A stretch of 64,000 nucleotides of DNA from Mediterraneibacter hominis (lineage in GTDB: Bacteria; Bacillota; Clostridia; Lachnospirales; Lachnospiraceae): the NCBI RefSeq assembly GCF_014287475.1, contig NZ_JACOPF010000006.1, positions 15,311 to 79,310 on the forward strand, given 5' to 3'. The notes under the pieces are model-generated. The model was not told the origin of the DNA. It saw nothing but the letters and a program-made list of their open reading frames with translations, and made no database searches. Both the position numbers and the translations under genes were made by a program. This document shows, piece after piece, positions 43,712-52,770 of this stretch. Numbering within the stretch: position 1 is the first letter of the stretch; every line of letters starts with the position of its first letter.

Positions 43712-43732
43712 ACCATCACCTCTTGTAAGACA

Positions 43733-43811
43733 TTATAAAGCATTAGATATGTAGAAATATGGTATATAAAAGCATATTTTGTTGACAATATGCTATTATA
43801 AAGCATATAAT
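43733..43811. promoter_or_regulatory. Divergent promoters with repeated TTATAAAGCAT operators
   Basis: A + strand promoter is TTGACA (43782-43787), 18 bases, TATAAT (43806-43811). A TATAAT on the - strand (43732-43737) serves the XRE gene. TTATAAAGCAT occurs at 43733-43743 over the - strand -10 and exactly 63 bases on at 43796-43806 inside the + promoter spacer. A third AAAGCAT lies at 43769. Probable XRE operators. Confidence 0.65.
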
Positions 43812-43884
43812 GTATAAGAATGTGATTTTATATCATATATTATTTTGTTTGAGGAAATACTAAATAGAAAATAAGAAATTTTTA

Positions 43885-43925
43885 GGGGGGGGGGTAGAAC
43901 CATAAGAGGCGGTTTTCCTTCCCCC
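43885..43925 (+). repeat. Ten-G tract and potential hairpin in the polysaccharide operon leader
   Basis: Ten consecutive Gs (43885-43894) lie between the promoter and the first glycosyltransferase start. A CCCCC run (43921-43925) can pair with part of the tract, helped by inner AACC/GGTT complementarity, 19 bases before the ATG. The tract is a candidate slippage site. Confidence 0.55.
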
Positions 43926-43943
43926 GAAGAGGTTTTGGATTCT

Positions 43944-45149
43944 ATGAATAAAAATATACTGATTTTGTCTACAGTCAGCGGCTTTTTAAAAAAGTTTGAG
44001 ACAGACGATGTGGAAATTTTAAAAGAACTGGGCTATACGGTGCATTATGCGGCAAATATGAGGGAACAGCATTACCTGTTTGATGAAACGGCTTTATGCG
44101 GGATGGGAGTAGAACCCCATCACATTGATATTGAACGTTCTCCTTATATGATACGGGAAAATAAAAAAGCATTTGGGCAGCTTTTAGATATAATCGACAC
44201 CTTTCAGATCTCCGTGATTCACTGCCATACACCGGTGGGAGGAGTGCTGGGACGCCTGGCAGGAAGATATTTTCAGAACAGAGGGATACAGGTTCTCTAT
44301 ACGGCACATGGATTCCATTTTTATAAAGGGGCGCCCCTGCTTAATAATACCGTCTATTACCTGGTGGAAAGGCTGCTGGCAAGGTATACGGACGTGCTGG
44401 TTACCATTAATCAGGAGGACTATGACAGGGCAAAAAAATTCCGGCTGAAACAGGGAGGAAGGGTGTATAAAATTCCCGGCGTTGGCCTGGACAGAGCGTT
44501 TTTTTCTCCATTGTCAGAAGAAGAGAAGAAAAAGAACAGAGAAGAACTGGGGGCGCAGGATAAATTCTTCTTTGTTACGGCTGGAGAGCTGAATGAAAAC
44601 AAGAACCAGCATCTGGTTCTGGAAACATTGAAAAAGATGAAAGAGGGAGGAAAAGATATTTCCCATTACCTCTATGGAATCTGCGGAGACGGATTTTTTT
44701 ACAACCGAATGAAGAGGTGGATAGAAGAGATGGGGCTTCATGAAAATGTAAAGCTGTACGGGTATCAAACGGATGTCCGCAAGGTTGTGGGGAGCGCGGA
44801 TTGTTTTGTATTTCCGTCCAAGAGAGAGGGACTTGGAATGGCAGCACTGGAAGCCCTTTCTATGGGAATCCCGGTGGTTGCTTCGGATAACAGAGGGACC
44901 CGGGAATATATGAAGCATAAGAAAAACGGATATGTCTGTCCAAGCCTGGATACAGGCAGCTTTATACAGGGGCTGGAATATATAGAAAACCTGGAGGGAA
45001 CAGAAAAAGAGGAACTGTCTGCCTGGTGCAGGGAGTCTGTAAGAAGATTTTCAAAAGAGAAAACGAGGAGTCAGATGGAAGAAATATATCGGGGAATAGA
45101 AGATGGAGAAAAAGATATCGGTCATCCTGGGTGTGTACAATCCGGATGA
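43944..45149 (+). CDS. Glycosyltransferase family 4
   Basis: A 401-residue GT-B glycosyltransferase. The N-terminal domain has HCHTPVGGVLGRLAGR (acceptor side). The C-terminal donor domain has the family motif PSKREGLGMAALEALSMGIPVV, whose core EGLGMAALEA contains the ExxxxxxxE pattern of retaining GT4 enzymes. It resembles the EpsF/CapM type acting early in polysaccharide assembly. The ATG at 43944 has GAAGAGG 11 bases upstream; a TTG at 43935 is too close to that site. The next gene overlaps it by 47 bases. Confidence 0.9.
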   Translation: MNKNILILSTVSGFLKKFETDDVEILKELGYTVHYAANMREQHYLFDETALCGMGVEPHHIDIERSPYMIRENKKAFGQLLDIIDTFQISVIHCHTPVGGVLGRLAGRYFQNRGIQVLYTAHGFHFYKGAPLLNNTVYYLVERLLARYTDVLVTINQEDYDRAKKFRLKQGGRVYKIPGVGLDRAFFSPLSEEEKKKNREELGAQDKFFFVTAGELNENKNQHLVLETLKKMKEGGKDISHYLYGICGDGFFYNRMKRWIEEMGLHENVKLYGYQTDVRKVVGSADCFVFPSKREGLGMAALEALSMGIPVVASDNRGTREYMKHKKNGYVCPSLDTGSFIQGLEYIENLEGTEKEELSAWCRESVRRFSKEKTRSQMEEIYRGIEDGEKDIGHPGCVQSG

Positions 45150-45939
45150 AAAGAGGCTGAGCGCGGCTGTTAAGTCCATACAGGAGCAGTCGTTTAAAGA
45201 CTGGGAGATGATTTTATATGATGACGGTTCAGATAAACAGTATGCGGAAAAAATATATCAGATTTCCGGAAGAGATACAAGGATCCGGTGGATTCGGAAT
45301 AAGGAAAACAAGGGACTTGCCTTCGCTTTAAATCAATGCATCAGCCAGGCGGAGGGAAGGTATATCGCGCGGATGGATGACGACGATATTTCCCTGCCCG
45401 GGCGATTGGAGAGACAGTATCAGTTTTTAGAGGAGCATCCGGAGTATGGATGGGCGGGGACAAATGCCGGCCTGATAGATGACACCGGTATATGGGGAGA
45501 AGAAGTCATGCCGGAAATGCCAAAAGCAGAGGATTTTTTAAAATATTCCCCGTATATTCACCCTTCTGTGATGTTCCAGAGAAAGATTTTAGAGCAGGCA
45601 GGCGGGTATCTTGTTTCCCGGCTGACCAAAAGATGCGAAGATTATGAACTGTTTATGCGGCTGCATGCAAACGGACGATATGGATATAACATACAGGAGC
45701 CCCTTCTTTTGTATAGGGAGGACAGGAAAAGCTATGACAAAAGAAAGATGAAATACCGTTTCCGTGAAATGCAGATCCGGTATCAGGGGTTTCAAAGGCT
45801 GGGGATTCTGACGCTTAAAAACATGGCTTTTGTAGTAAGGCCTGTGGCAGGCGGGATTCCGGGAATAAAAATGATACGGCAGATACGCAGGAGGAGAAGG
45901 CATGGTGCTCTGGATACAGAGGGAAACAGAAAGACTTAA
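45103..45939 (+). CDS. Glycosyltransferase family 2
   Basis: A 278-residue GT-A glycosyltransferase. The nucleotide-sugar site shows ILGVYNPDEKRL, YDDGSDK and the metal-binding MDDDD motif, and the acceptor side has KRCEDYELFMRL, matching the ED motif of the family. A very basic C-terminus (IRRRRRHG) probably binds the membrane surface. Overlaps with both neighbours (47 and 38 bases) indicate tight coupling. Sugar unknown. Confidence 0.9.
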   Translation: MEKKISVILGVYNPDEKRLSAAVKSIQEQSFKDWEMILYDDGSDKQYAEKIYQISGRDTRIRWIRNKENKGLAFALNQCISQAEGRYIARMDDDDISLPGRLERQYQFLEEHPEYGWAGTNAGLIDDTGIWGEEVMPEMPKAEDFLKYSPYIHPSVMFQRKILEQAGGYLVSRLTKRCEDYELFMRLHANGRYGYNIQEPLLLYREDRKSYDKRKMKYRFREMQIRYQGFQRLGILTLKNMAFVVRPVAGGIPGIKMIRQIRRRRRHGALDTEGNRKT

Positions 45940-47314
45940 GCTATATAAGAAATATTTAGAGGAAAAGAAGCTGTATTGCCCCTCCGGCAGCTTAGGGCCG
46001 GCAGAGGAGACAGACAGAGCGGAGCAAAAGGATAGCTTTTTAGAATTAGGCAGTTATGTCCTGGGGCCTGTACTCAATGTATTTGTTATATGGGTGTTAA
46101 AGGAGGCTGCTAAAAGTGGAAAAAAGAGACTCTATTTCCTGGCAAGAGACGGGTATTTTATGTACAGGGCAGCGCTGGTTTACAAGGAAAAATGGAAATT
46201 AGACATAGACTGCCGGTATATAAGCTGCTCCCGCTATTGTCTGCGCCTTCCTGTGTTTCATCTGAATGAAAAAGACGCCATGGAGTATATCTGCAGAGAC
46301 AGCATAGGGCTTGACATGGAACACCTTTTAAACCGCGCCGGCCTGGAGGAAGGGGAAAAGGAAGCGGTATTGAAGGAACTGGGAAAAGAAAAAAGAGCAG
46401 CGGTCTCTTATGCGCAGCTAAAGGAGATAAAAAAGGCGCTGCGAAAATCTGCTGTCTTTATGGAAGCCATGCGGAAACATTCCAGAGAAGCACTGCCGGC
46501 GCTTAAGGGCTATCTTACCCAGGAAGGATTCTTAGACGGTGTTTCGGATGCGGTGGTGGACAGCGGCTGGGTAGGCTCTATGCAAAAGACTTTGCAGGAA
46601 GTTTTAAGATATATGGGACGCACAGAAGAACTGGAGGGATACTATTTCGGACTGTATGAGCTGCCAAAGAAAGTGAAGAGAAATACGTACCACTGTTTCT
46701 ATTTTAGTCCGGAAGGACAGCTGTGTGAAAAGGTAAATTTCAACAATAATGTATTTGAAGTTCTTTTTAGCGCGCCCCATGGAATGACTCTTGGATACGA
46801 GAAAAAAGAGGGGAAGTATGTGCCGGTATACGGGGAGATTACACCGGAAAGAAAGGCGTATTTAGAATCCCTGGAAACAGCCCTGGCAGGCTATATAAGA
46901 CAGGCAGCAAAAGAGACAGGAAGCTTAGAGAATACAGACTGTGAAGATGCGAAACAAAGTTTAAAAAAGATATTGAAGCTTTTTATGACAAGACCGACGA
47001 GGGCGGAGGCAAAAAGATACGGCAACCTGCCTTTTTGTGATGATGTGCTGGAATACGGAAACCGTCCCCTGGCTGTAAAGATGAACCGCAGAGAATTGAA
47101 GGAAAACCATGTGGTCAGTAAGGCGCTTGCATTGTCGGGTATACGGAAAAAAGAGATAAAAGAAAGCGCGTGGTATGAAGGAAGCGCAGTACGCTGTGCA
47201 AAGCGTCCGGGATACCACCTTATACAGTACAGTATGTATAAATACCTGCTTTATATGAGGCAGATGTATATTTGGAGAAAAGAAAATGGCAGAAACGAGA
47301 AAAACGAATCCTAG
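45902..47314 (+). CDS. ARDGY-domain protein of polysaccharide loci (half of a COG5610-type protein)
   Basis: A 470-residue protein with LYFLARDGYFMY near residue 75, a CSRYCLRLP stretch and VVDSGWVGSMQKTL around 220. The same three landmarks (LFFARDGYILM, WSRLAAV, VDIGWAGSGALSL) occur in the C-terminal half of the 697-residue protein at 49,895, showing common ancestry. Here the N-terminal HAD domain (DVFDT) is missing. The biochemical role of this domain is unknown; such proteins recur in capsule loci. It is the last clearly G+C-richer gene before the AT-rich cassette. Confidence 0.72.
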   Translation: MVLWIQRETERLKLYKKYLEEKKLYCPSGSLGPAEETDRAEQKDSFLELGSYVLGPVLNVFVIWVLKEAAKSGKKRLYFLARDGYFMYRAALVYKEKWKLDIDCRYISCSRYCLRLPVFHLNEKDAMEYICRDSIGLDMEHLLNRAGLEEGEKEAVLKELGKEKRAAVSYAQLKEIKKALRKSAVFMEAMRKHSREALPALKGYLTQEGFLDGVSDAVVDSGWVGSMQKTLQEVLRYMGRTEELEGYYFGLYELPKKVKRNTYHCFYFSPEGQLCEKVNFNNNVFEVLFSAPHGMTLGYEKKEGKYVPVYGEITPERKAYLESLETALAGYIRQAAKETGSLENTDCEDAKQSLKKILKLFMTRPTRAEAKRYGNLPFCDDVLEYGNRPLAVKMNRRELKENHVVSKALALSGIRKKEIKESAWYEGSAVRCAKRPGYHLIQYSMYKYLLYMRQMYIWRKENGRNEKNES

Positions 47315-48098
47315 AAAAGAACAACAAGAAAAAGCGGAGAAAAGAAAACAGTATTTTTTTGTGATTCGGGAACTGACCTCAAGGGAAATAAAAAGAAAAT
47401 ATTCCAGATCCTATCTGGGGATATTGTGGAGTGTGCTCAATCCCCTTTTATCAATGGCGGTTATTTCCTTAATCTTTTCACAATTATTTAAACGTTCTAT
47501 TGATAATTATCCAATATATTATTTGACAGGTTTTATTTTATGGCAACTGTTTACTGGAGCAACAAATGCTGCTATGACTGCTTTAGTTGACAATAAGATG
47601 ATGTTGATTAAGGTAAAGCTACCGATGGAAATTTTTATTCTTGCAAGGATATACACAGCTCTGGTGAATTTAGGATATTCCATGATGGCATATGTTGTGA
47701 TGCTTCTTGTATTTCAAGTAAAACCAAATTTAACAATGTTTTTCTTTCCGATTATCGTGCTTTTTTTACTGGTTTTTACAATGGGGATTTCATTTATTTT
47801 AGCATGGGCGTATGTATTCTTTGGGGATGTGAAACACCTTTATTCTGTTCTATTAACGTTATGGATGTATTGTTCTGCAATTTTTTATCCTGTAGAAAGG
47901 CTGGAAGGAATCATTAGAAAAATCATAGAAATAAACCCTATTTTTAACTATATAGATTCTATGAGAAGCATTATTATGCAGGGAAGACTTCCTTCATTCG
48001 AAGAAATTTTTCGTATGGTTGTATGGGCTGTGGTGATCTATTTTTTAGGCTATTATATTTTCCGGAAAAATAGAAATAAGATTATGCAGAAGATTTAG
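47286..48098 (+). CDS. Polysaccharide ABC exporter permease (TagG/Wzm-like)
   Basis: A 270-residue ABC-2-type permease with six membrane segments. The N-terminal cytosolic part is highly charged, and ELTSREIKRKYSRSYLGILWSVLNP (core KRKYSRSYLGILW) is the family signature. It exports lipid-linked polysaccharide or teichoic acid precursors with the ATPase encoded next. The start lies 29 bases inside the upstream gene. Base composition changes within this gene, from mixed in the first ~150 bases to strongly AT-rich afterwards. Confidence 0.92.
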   Translation: MAETRKTNPRKEQQEKAEKRKQYFFVIRELTSREIKRKYSRSYLGILWSVLNPLLSMAVISLIFSQLFKRSIDNYPIYYLTGFILWQLFTGATNAAMTALVDNKMMLIKVKLPMEIFILARIYTALVNLGYSMMAYVVMLLVFQVKPNLTMFFFPIIVLFLLVFTMGISFILAWAYVFFGDVKHLYSVLLTLWMYCSAIFYPVERLEGIIRKIIEINPIFNYIDSMRSIIMQGRLPSFEEIFRMVVWAVVIYFLGYYIFRKNRNKIMQKI

Positions 48099-48110
48099 CG
48101 AGGATGGTTT

Positions 48111-49832
48111 ATGGGCAGAAATATAAAAAGGATTCTGATCATAGGAATGAGTATCATAAGTAGTCTTGCCGTTGGAATTATACGAACAGAGGCGGCAGAA
48201 GCGACCTCTAGTTTTGGTTCTGCTTCTTATGAATGGATGCAGGGTATAGAATCTCCGATAGGGGTATATGTTTCCTCTGATACGCCTATCTATTACATGG
48301 AGATGATAGTAACCTATGATCCGGAAATACTGCAGTATAGTTCTGGAGGAGAACTGGAGGAAGAAGGAAGAATAAAAGTAGAAATTGTAGGAGAAGAAAG
48401 TATAGAAGTAAGCCAGATGCTGTATTTCGTCCCACTTTGTTCAGGAACTACTGACATTACTATTGAAAATGTAATTGTACAGTATGAATCTGGCGAGACG
48501 GCTGCTGTAGCATCAACATCTGCTCCTATAACAGTACCGTTGGAAGAAGGGTGTGCATTAAAGTCCCTGTTAGTTAATGGAAAGATAATTGAAGGGTTTC
48601 AACCAGATATTTTGTCATATACCTTAGATTTGGCAGAAAATATTGAGAAGGTAGAAGTTACGGCAGTTGCAGACTCAGATACAACTACAGTGGAAATATC
48701 GGATACATCACTGGTTATAGGAGAAAACAGAATATGGATTACGACAATGAATGAGGAAGGAAAGCGTGCAGTTTATACACTTACAGTAAACAGGGTGCAG
48801 AATCTATCAGGAGAAGGAACGACAAAAGAAGAAAAGACAAGACACCAAGAAGTTGAGGTACTCAGAGAGGAAAAAGAGGAAGGTGGCAACGATATACAGA
48901 GAATAGTGTTCCTTATTTTGGCCGGACTGTTTTTTATATTAGCGGTATTACTCTTTCTACTAATACGTATTTCTGAACGAAAGAGAAGAAACAGACGCAG
49001 ATGTAGGGCAAAGAGAATAGCCTATCAGAAAGCGGATCTTCTGAAAAAGGTTAGAGAAAACGACAGACAGAAAGAAGTTTTAAATAAAACTAGTGAAATA
49101 GAAATAGATGTGCAGCACGTTACGATGATCTTTAAACGGGAAAAGGATGAGGCTACCAGCATTAAGGAATTATTAATCCGAACAATTAAAAGACAGAGAA
49201 GTTATGAGCTGTTTAAAGCTCTGGATGATGTAAGTTTTACTGTGTATAAAGGAGAGGTAGTAGGAATAATAGGAACAAATGGTTCAGGAAAAAGTACCAT
49301 TTTAAAGATTATATCTGGCGTGTTGGTTCCGACAAAGGGACAGGTTATAGTAGACAAGAACAAGATACAACTGTTGACTTTGGGGACAGGATTTGACTTT
49401 GAACTGACCGGACGGGAGAATGTATACCTGAACGGGGCGATCATTGGTTATACAAAGGAATTTATAGATGAGAAATATGAGGAGATTGTAAAATTTGCAG
49501 AGCTGGAAGGATTTATGGAAGAGAAAGTAAGAAATTATTCTTCTGGTATGGTATCTAGACTGGGATTTGCTATTGCTACTATCCGAGATACACCGGAAAT
49601 CCTGATTTTAGATGAAGTACTAAGTGTAGGAGATATGTTTTTCCAGAAGAAGAGTTCGGCAAGGATTAAGGAGATGATGAATGGAGGTTCCACTGTACTG
49701 ATTGTATCTCATTCTACTTCAGTCATAAAAAGTAACTGTACAAAGGCAGTGTGGATAGAAAAAGGAAGATTGCGCGCATTCGGTACACCGGAGGAAGTAT
49801 GTGAGGTATATGAAAAAATGAATCAAGAATGA
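48111..49832 (+). CDS. Fusion: signal peptide, cohesin-like and cadherin-like domains, membrane segment, Wzt/TagH-type ABC ATPase
   Basis: A 573-residue protein with an unusual order. Residues 1-30 are a signal peptide ending near TEAAEA. About 35-145 form a cohesin-like beta-sandwich (MEMIVTYDPEILQYSSG). About 150-230 form a cadherin-like/PF12733 sandwich (LLVNGKIIEGFQPDILSYTL). One membrane segment spans 265-285, then a basic stop-transfer stretch, and an ABC ATPase runs from about 325 to 573. The ATPase has Walker A GTNGSGKST (K394), signature YSSGMVSRLGFA and Walker B ILILDEVLSVGD, all intact and of the polysaccharide-export type. B. subtilis TagH also has an outer domain, but after its ATPase. 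The outer head may bind glycan or other wall material. Confidence 0.85.
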   Translation: MGRNIKRILIIGMSIISSLAVGIIRTEAAEATSSFGSASYEWMQGIESPIGVYVSSDTPIYYMEMIVTYDPEILQYSSGGELEEEGRIKVEIVGEESIEVSQMLYFVPLCSGTTDITIENVIVQYESGETAAVASTSAPITVPLEEGCALKSLLVNGKIIEGFQPDILSYTLDLAENIEKVEVTAVADSDTTTVEISDTSLVIGENRIWITTMNEEGKRAVYTLTVNRVQNLSGEGTTKEEKTRHQEVEVLREEKEEGGNDIQRIVFLILAGLFFILAVLLFLLIRISERKRRNRRRCRAKRIAYQKADLLKKVRENDRQKEVLNKTSEIEIDVQHVTMIFKREKDEATSIKELLIRTIKRQRSYELFKALDDVSFTVYKGEVVGIIGTNGSGKSTILKIISGVLVPTKGQVIVDKNKIQLLTLGTGFDFELTGRENVYLNGAIIGYTKEFIDEKYEEIVKFAELEGFMEEKVRNYSSGMVSRLGFAIATIRDTPEILILDEVLSVGDMFFQKKSSARIKEMMNGGSTVLIVSHSTSVIKSNCTKAVWIEKGRLRAFGTPEEVCEVYEKMNQE

Positions 49833-49894
49833 TGACAACAGTATAAAGAACAGATATCTAGGATAAGACCAAGAATTAAGTTGAAAAAGGAACG

Positions 49895-51988
49895 ATGACA
49901 ATGAACAGCACAAGAAAGATAGACTGGATTTATATGCTCCTTGTAAACAAGGTGCCGGGAATACGGGAAAGATATAAACGGAGACGGAATAGTACAAAAG
50001 GTGTGGGAAGAATAGGAGCATGGTTGTATCTATTTTGGTTGAACCTTATATATCATGTATTCCGGTACAAAAAACTAAACGTTTTAGAAAAATATCCGTA
50101 TTACGAAGCTAAACATTTATATAGTAAAGGGAGTGAATCGTCGCTGTCAAAACGAGAGAGCCCTGAAATGTTGGCAAAAAGACTTGAGCAGTATGATGTT
50201 GTGTCCTTTGACGTGTTTGACACATTGATTTTACGTCCCTTTTCTGAACCAGCAGATTTATTTTATATTCTGGGGGAAGAACTAGGATATATGGACTTTA
50301 GAAGAATCCGTATAGAGATGGAATTAAGAGCAAGAGAAGAAAAATACGAAAAGGAAAATCACTATGAAGTAAACTTGTCAGAAATCTATGATTTATTTTC
50401 AAGGGAAGCGGGAATTGATAAGAAGATAGCAATGAAGCGGGAAATAGAAATGGAAAAAACATACTGTTTTGCAAATCCGTACATGCGCAGGGCAGTAGAA
50501 ATACTCAGAAATAGTCATAAAAGAATAATCATTACATCAGATATGTATCTTAATGCAGAACAGATAAAGGCATTGCTGAAAAGCTGCGGGTATGAACAGT
50601 TTGATGCGTATTACGTTTCCTGTGATGTGGGTAAGTCGAAAAGTGAAGGGAGTCTGTATAAAGAGGTTAAAAAACAAGAAGAATACCTTTGGAATAAAAA
50701 CACGATAGAGAATCAGATAAATAGACAAGATTTAGAAAGAAAGAAACTCTCTTTTATCCACATAGGAGATAACTATATAGCAGATATAGAAAATGCAAAA
50801 AAGCAGGGATTAGATACTGTCCATTATGTAAATGTAAATGTAGCAGGAGCACAATATAGAGCAGAGGATATGTCTGTTGTTATAGGAAGTATTTATCGTG
50901 GAATTGTAAATACACATATCCATAATGGACTTTATGAATATACAAGGGAATATGAATATGGGTTTATTTATGGTGGATTGTTTGTAACAGGATATTGTCA
51001 GTTTATCCATGAGTATAGAAAAATACATCAGATAGATAAGATTCTGTTCTTTGCTCGAGACGGTTATATCCTAATGAAGGCATATGAAAAATTATATCCT
51101 AATGAAGCAGAGAGTGTGCAGTATGTATATTGGTCACGTTTAGCTGCGGTAAAGATGGCAGCAGAATATTTTAAGTATGACTATTTTAGACGGTTCCTGT
51201 ATCACAAAGTAAATCAAGAATATACATTGGAAGAAATAATGAAATCAATGGAGCTTGATGACATGCTGAAAACATTATGTACAGAGTGTCAACTGTTACC
51301 GCAGACTAATTTAACTGAAAAAAATGTAGATAAGGTTAAACAATTCCTATTAAAAAATTGGGATTATGTATTGGAACATTATAAAGAACAGCTTAAAGCG
51401 GGAAAACAGTATTTTGAAGAGATTTTGAAATGTTGTAATAAAGTTGTTGCGGTAGATATTGGCTGGGCAGGGAGTGGAGCACTTAGTTTAGATTATATTG
51501 TAAATAAACTTTGGAAAATGAATTGTAAGATAATAGGAATCATTGCAGGAACGAATACCTGCCATAATACCGAACCAGATGTAGGAGAGGCCTTTCTTCA
51601 GATGGAAAAGCTCGTAAGTTATTTATATTCTCAAAGAGAAAATAGGGATTTGTGGAAGTTTCACGATCCGGGAAAAGGACATAATCTTTATTGGGAGATG
51701 CTGTTGGATGCTCCTCATGGGAGTCTAAAAGGATTTTATTTTGATGAGAAAGGAGAATGGAAATGTGAGTTAAAAAAGGAAAGTAGAAATAAAAGAGAGA
51801 TAGAAGATATACAGAAAGGAATTCTAGATTTTGTTACTTTGTATGACAAGGTTCAAAAGAAAGAAAATAAAATTTTTAAAATTGGGGGACGAGACGCATA
51901 TGCACCATTGCTTAACGTAGAAAATGATGTAAATAGGCAATTTATGAAAGAAATGGAAAGCCTTATGGACAGTACAAATATTGAGTAA
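49895..51988 (+). CDS. Two-domain HAD-related protein of polysaccharide loci (COG5610-like)
   Basis: A 697-residue cytosolic protein. After ~85 basic residues comes a HAD-type domain (about 95-310) with motif I VVSFDVFDTLI and later motifs IITSDMYLNA and FIHIGDNYIADIENAKKQG. The C-terminal half (about 360-690) carries the LFFARDGYILM and VDIGWAGSG landmarks shared with the protein at 45,902. The family is predicted to be a hydrolase, but no reaction is established to my knowledge. Two near starts (49895, 49901) are possible after AAGGA. Strongly AT-rich codon use. Confidence 0.75.
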   Translation: MTMNSTRKIDWIYMLLVNKVPGIRERYKRRRNSTKGVGRIGAWLYLFWLNLIYHVFRYKKLNVLEKYPYYEAKHLYSKGSESSLSKRESPEMLAKRLEQYDVVSFDVFDTLILRPFSEPADLFYILGEELGYMDFRRIRIEMELRAREEKYEKENHYEVNLSEIYDLFSREAGIDKKIAMKREIEMEKTYCFANPYMRRAVEILRNSHKRIIITSDMYLNAEQIKALLKSCGYEQFDAYYVSCDVGKSKSEGSLYKEVKKQEEYLWNKNTIENQINRQDLERKKLSFIHIGDNYIADIENAKKQGLDTVHYVNVNVAGAQYRAEDMSVVIGSIYRGIVNTHIHNGLYEYTREYEYGFIYGGLFVTGYCQFIHEYRKIHQIDKILFFARDGYILMKAYEKLYPNEAESVQYVYWSRLAAVKMAAEYFKYDYFRRFLYHKVNQEYTLEEIMKSMELDDMLKTLCTECQLLPQTNLTEKNVDKVKQFLLKNWDYVLEHYKEQLKAGKQYFEEILKCCNKVVAVDIGWAGSGALSLDYIVNKLWKMNCKIIGIIAGTNTCHNTEPDVGEAFLQMEKLVSYLYSQRENRDLWKFHDPGKGHNLYWEMLLDAPHGSLKGFYFDEKGEWKCELKKESRNKREIEDIQKGILDFVTLYDKVQKKENKIFKIGGRDAYAPLLNVENDVNRQFMKEMESLMDSTNIE

Positions 51989-52003
51989 TAGGAGGAATAA
52001 GTA

Positions 52004-52750
52004 ATGAAAATAATAGGTGTGATTCCTGCAAGATATAAATCTTCACGATTTCCGGGCAAACCGTTGGCAGATATTTGTGGTAAACCAATGATTTGGTGGG
52101 TGTATACCCAGTGCATAAAAGTAAAAGAATTTGATCAAGTTTATGTAGCTACAGATGATGAACGTATAAGAGAAGCCTGTGAAGCAAATAATATAAATGT
52201 GGTAATGACGTCAGATAGACATCTAACAGGGACAGATCGTGTAGGAGAAGTGGCGCGGAAAATAAAAGCAGATTTATATGTCAATATTCAAGGCGATGAA
52301 CCGCTTATAGAGCCGGAGAATATAAGAAAAGCAATTTTACCATTTTTTGAGGATGACAGTCTTTTGGTTTCTAATCTTATGACGCAGATTATAGATCCTG
52401 TAGATGTAGTAAATTTTACAGTACCCAAAGTTATAACCAATAGAGAAAATGAAGGCGTATATTTGACACGAAGCACAGCACCATATCCAAAAGGTGCTAT
52501 TGATTATTCGTATTATAAGCAGGTATGTGTATATGGATTTAGGCCAGAAGCACTTAAATTTTATTGTGAGTATGGCGAAAAATATGGAAAAGGAAAAATA
52601 GAAGCGATTGAAGATATAGAGATACTGAGGTTCATTGAAAATAAATATCGTGTAAAATTTATTGAAGTCGATTCGGACACAGTCGCGGTAGATACGTTAA
52701 ATGATTTAAAGAAAGTAAATAAAATGGTGAAAAATATGCAGGGAAATTAG
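52004..52750 (+). CDS. kdsB: CMP-Kdo synthetase-like cytidylyltransferase
   Basis: A 248-residue cytidylyltransferase that would transfer CMP from CTP to a 2-keto-3-deoxy sugar acid. The KdsB landmarks are present: IPARYKSSRFPGKPL at the nucleotide site, VATDDERI, TGTDRVGEV, VNIQGDEPLIEP, and the C-terminal EDIEILRF and VDTLNDL. Kdo is a lipopolysaccharide sugar, yet nothing else here suggests an outer membrane, so the acid is probably a capsular Kdo-like or other ulosonic acid. AGGAGG precedes the ATG. The neighbouring aldolase fusion may make the acid. Confidence 0.87.
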   Translation: MKIIGVIPARYKSSRFPGKPLADICGKPMIWWVYTQCIKVKEFDQVYVATDDERIREACEANNINVVMTSDRHLTGTDRVGEVARKIKADLYVNIQGDEPLIEPENIRKAILPFFEDDSLLVSNLMTQIIDPVDVVNFTVPKVITNRENEGVYLTRSTAPYPKGAIDYSYYKQVCVYGFRPEALKFYCEYGEKYGKGKIEAIEDIEILRFIENKYRVKFIEVDSDTVAVDTLNDLKKVNKMVKNMQGN

Positions 52751-52770
52751 GGGAACAAAGGAGAGAAACT

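Noticed and set aside
52004..52750. Evidence for lipopolysaccharide and a Gram-negative host
   Set aside because: Lipoprotein binding proteins, LCP protein, TagG/TagH-like exporter and overall gene content point to a Gram-positive; KdsB homologues also occur in capsule loci.
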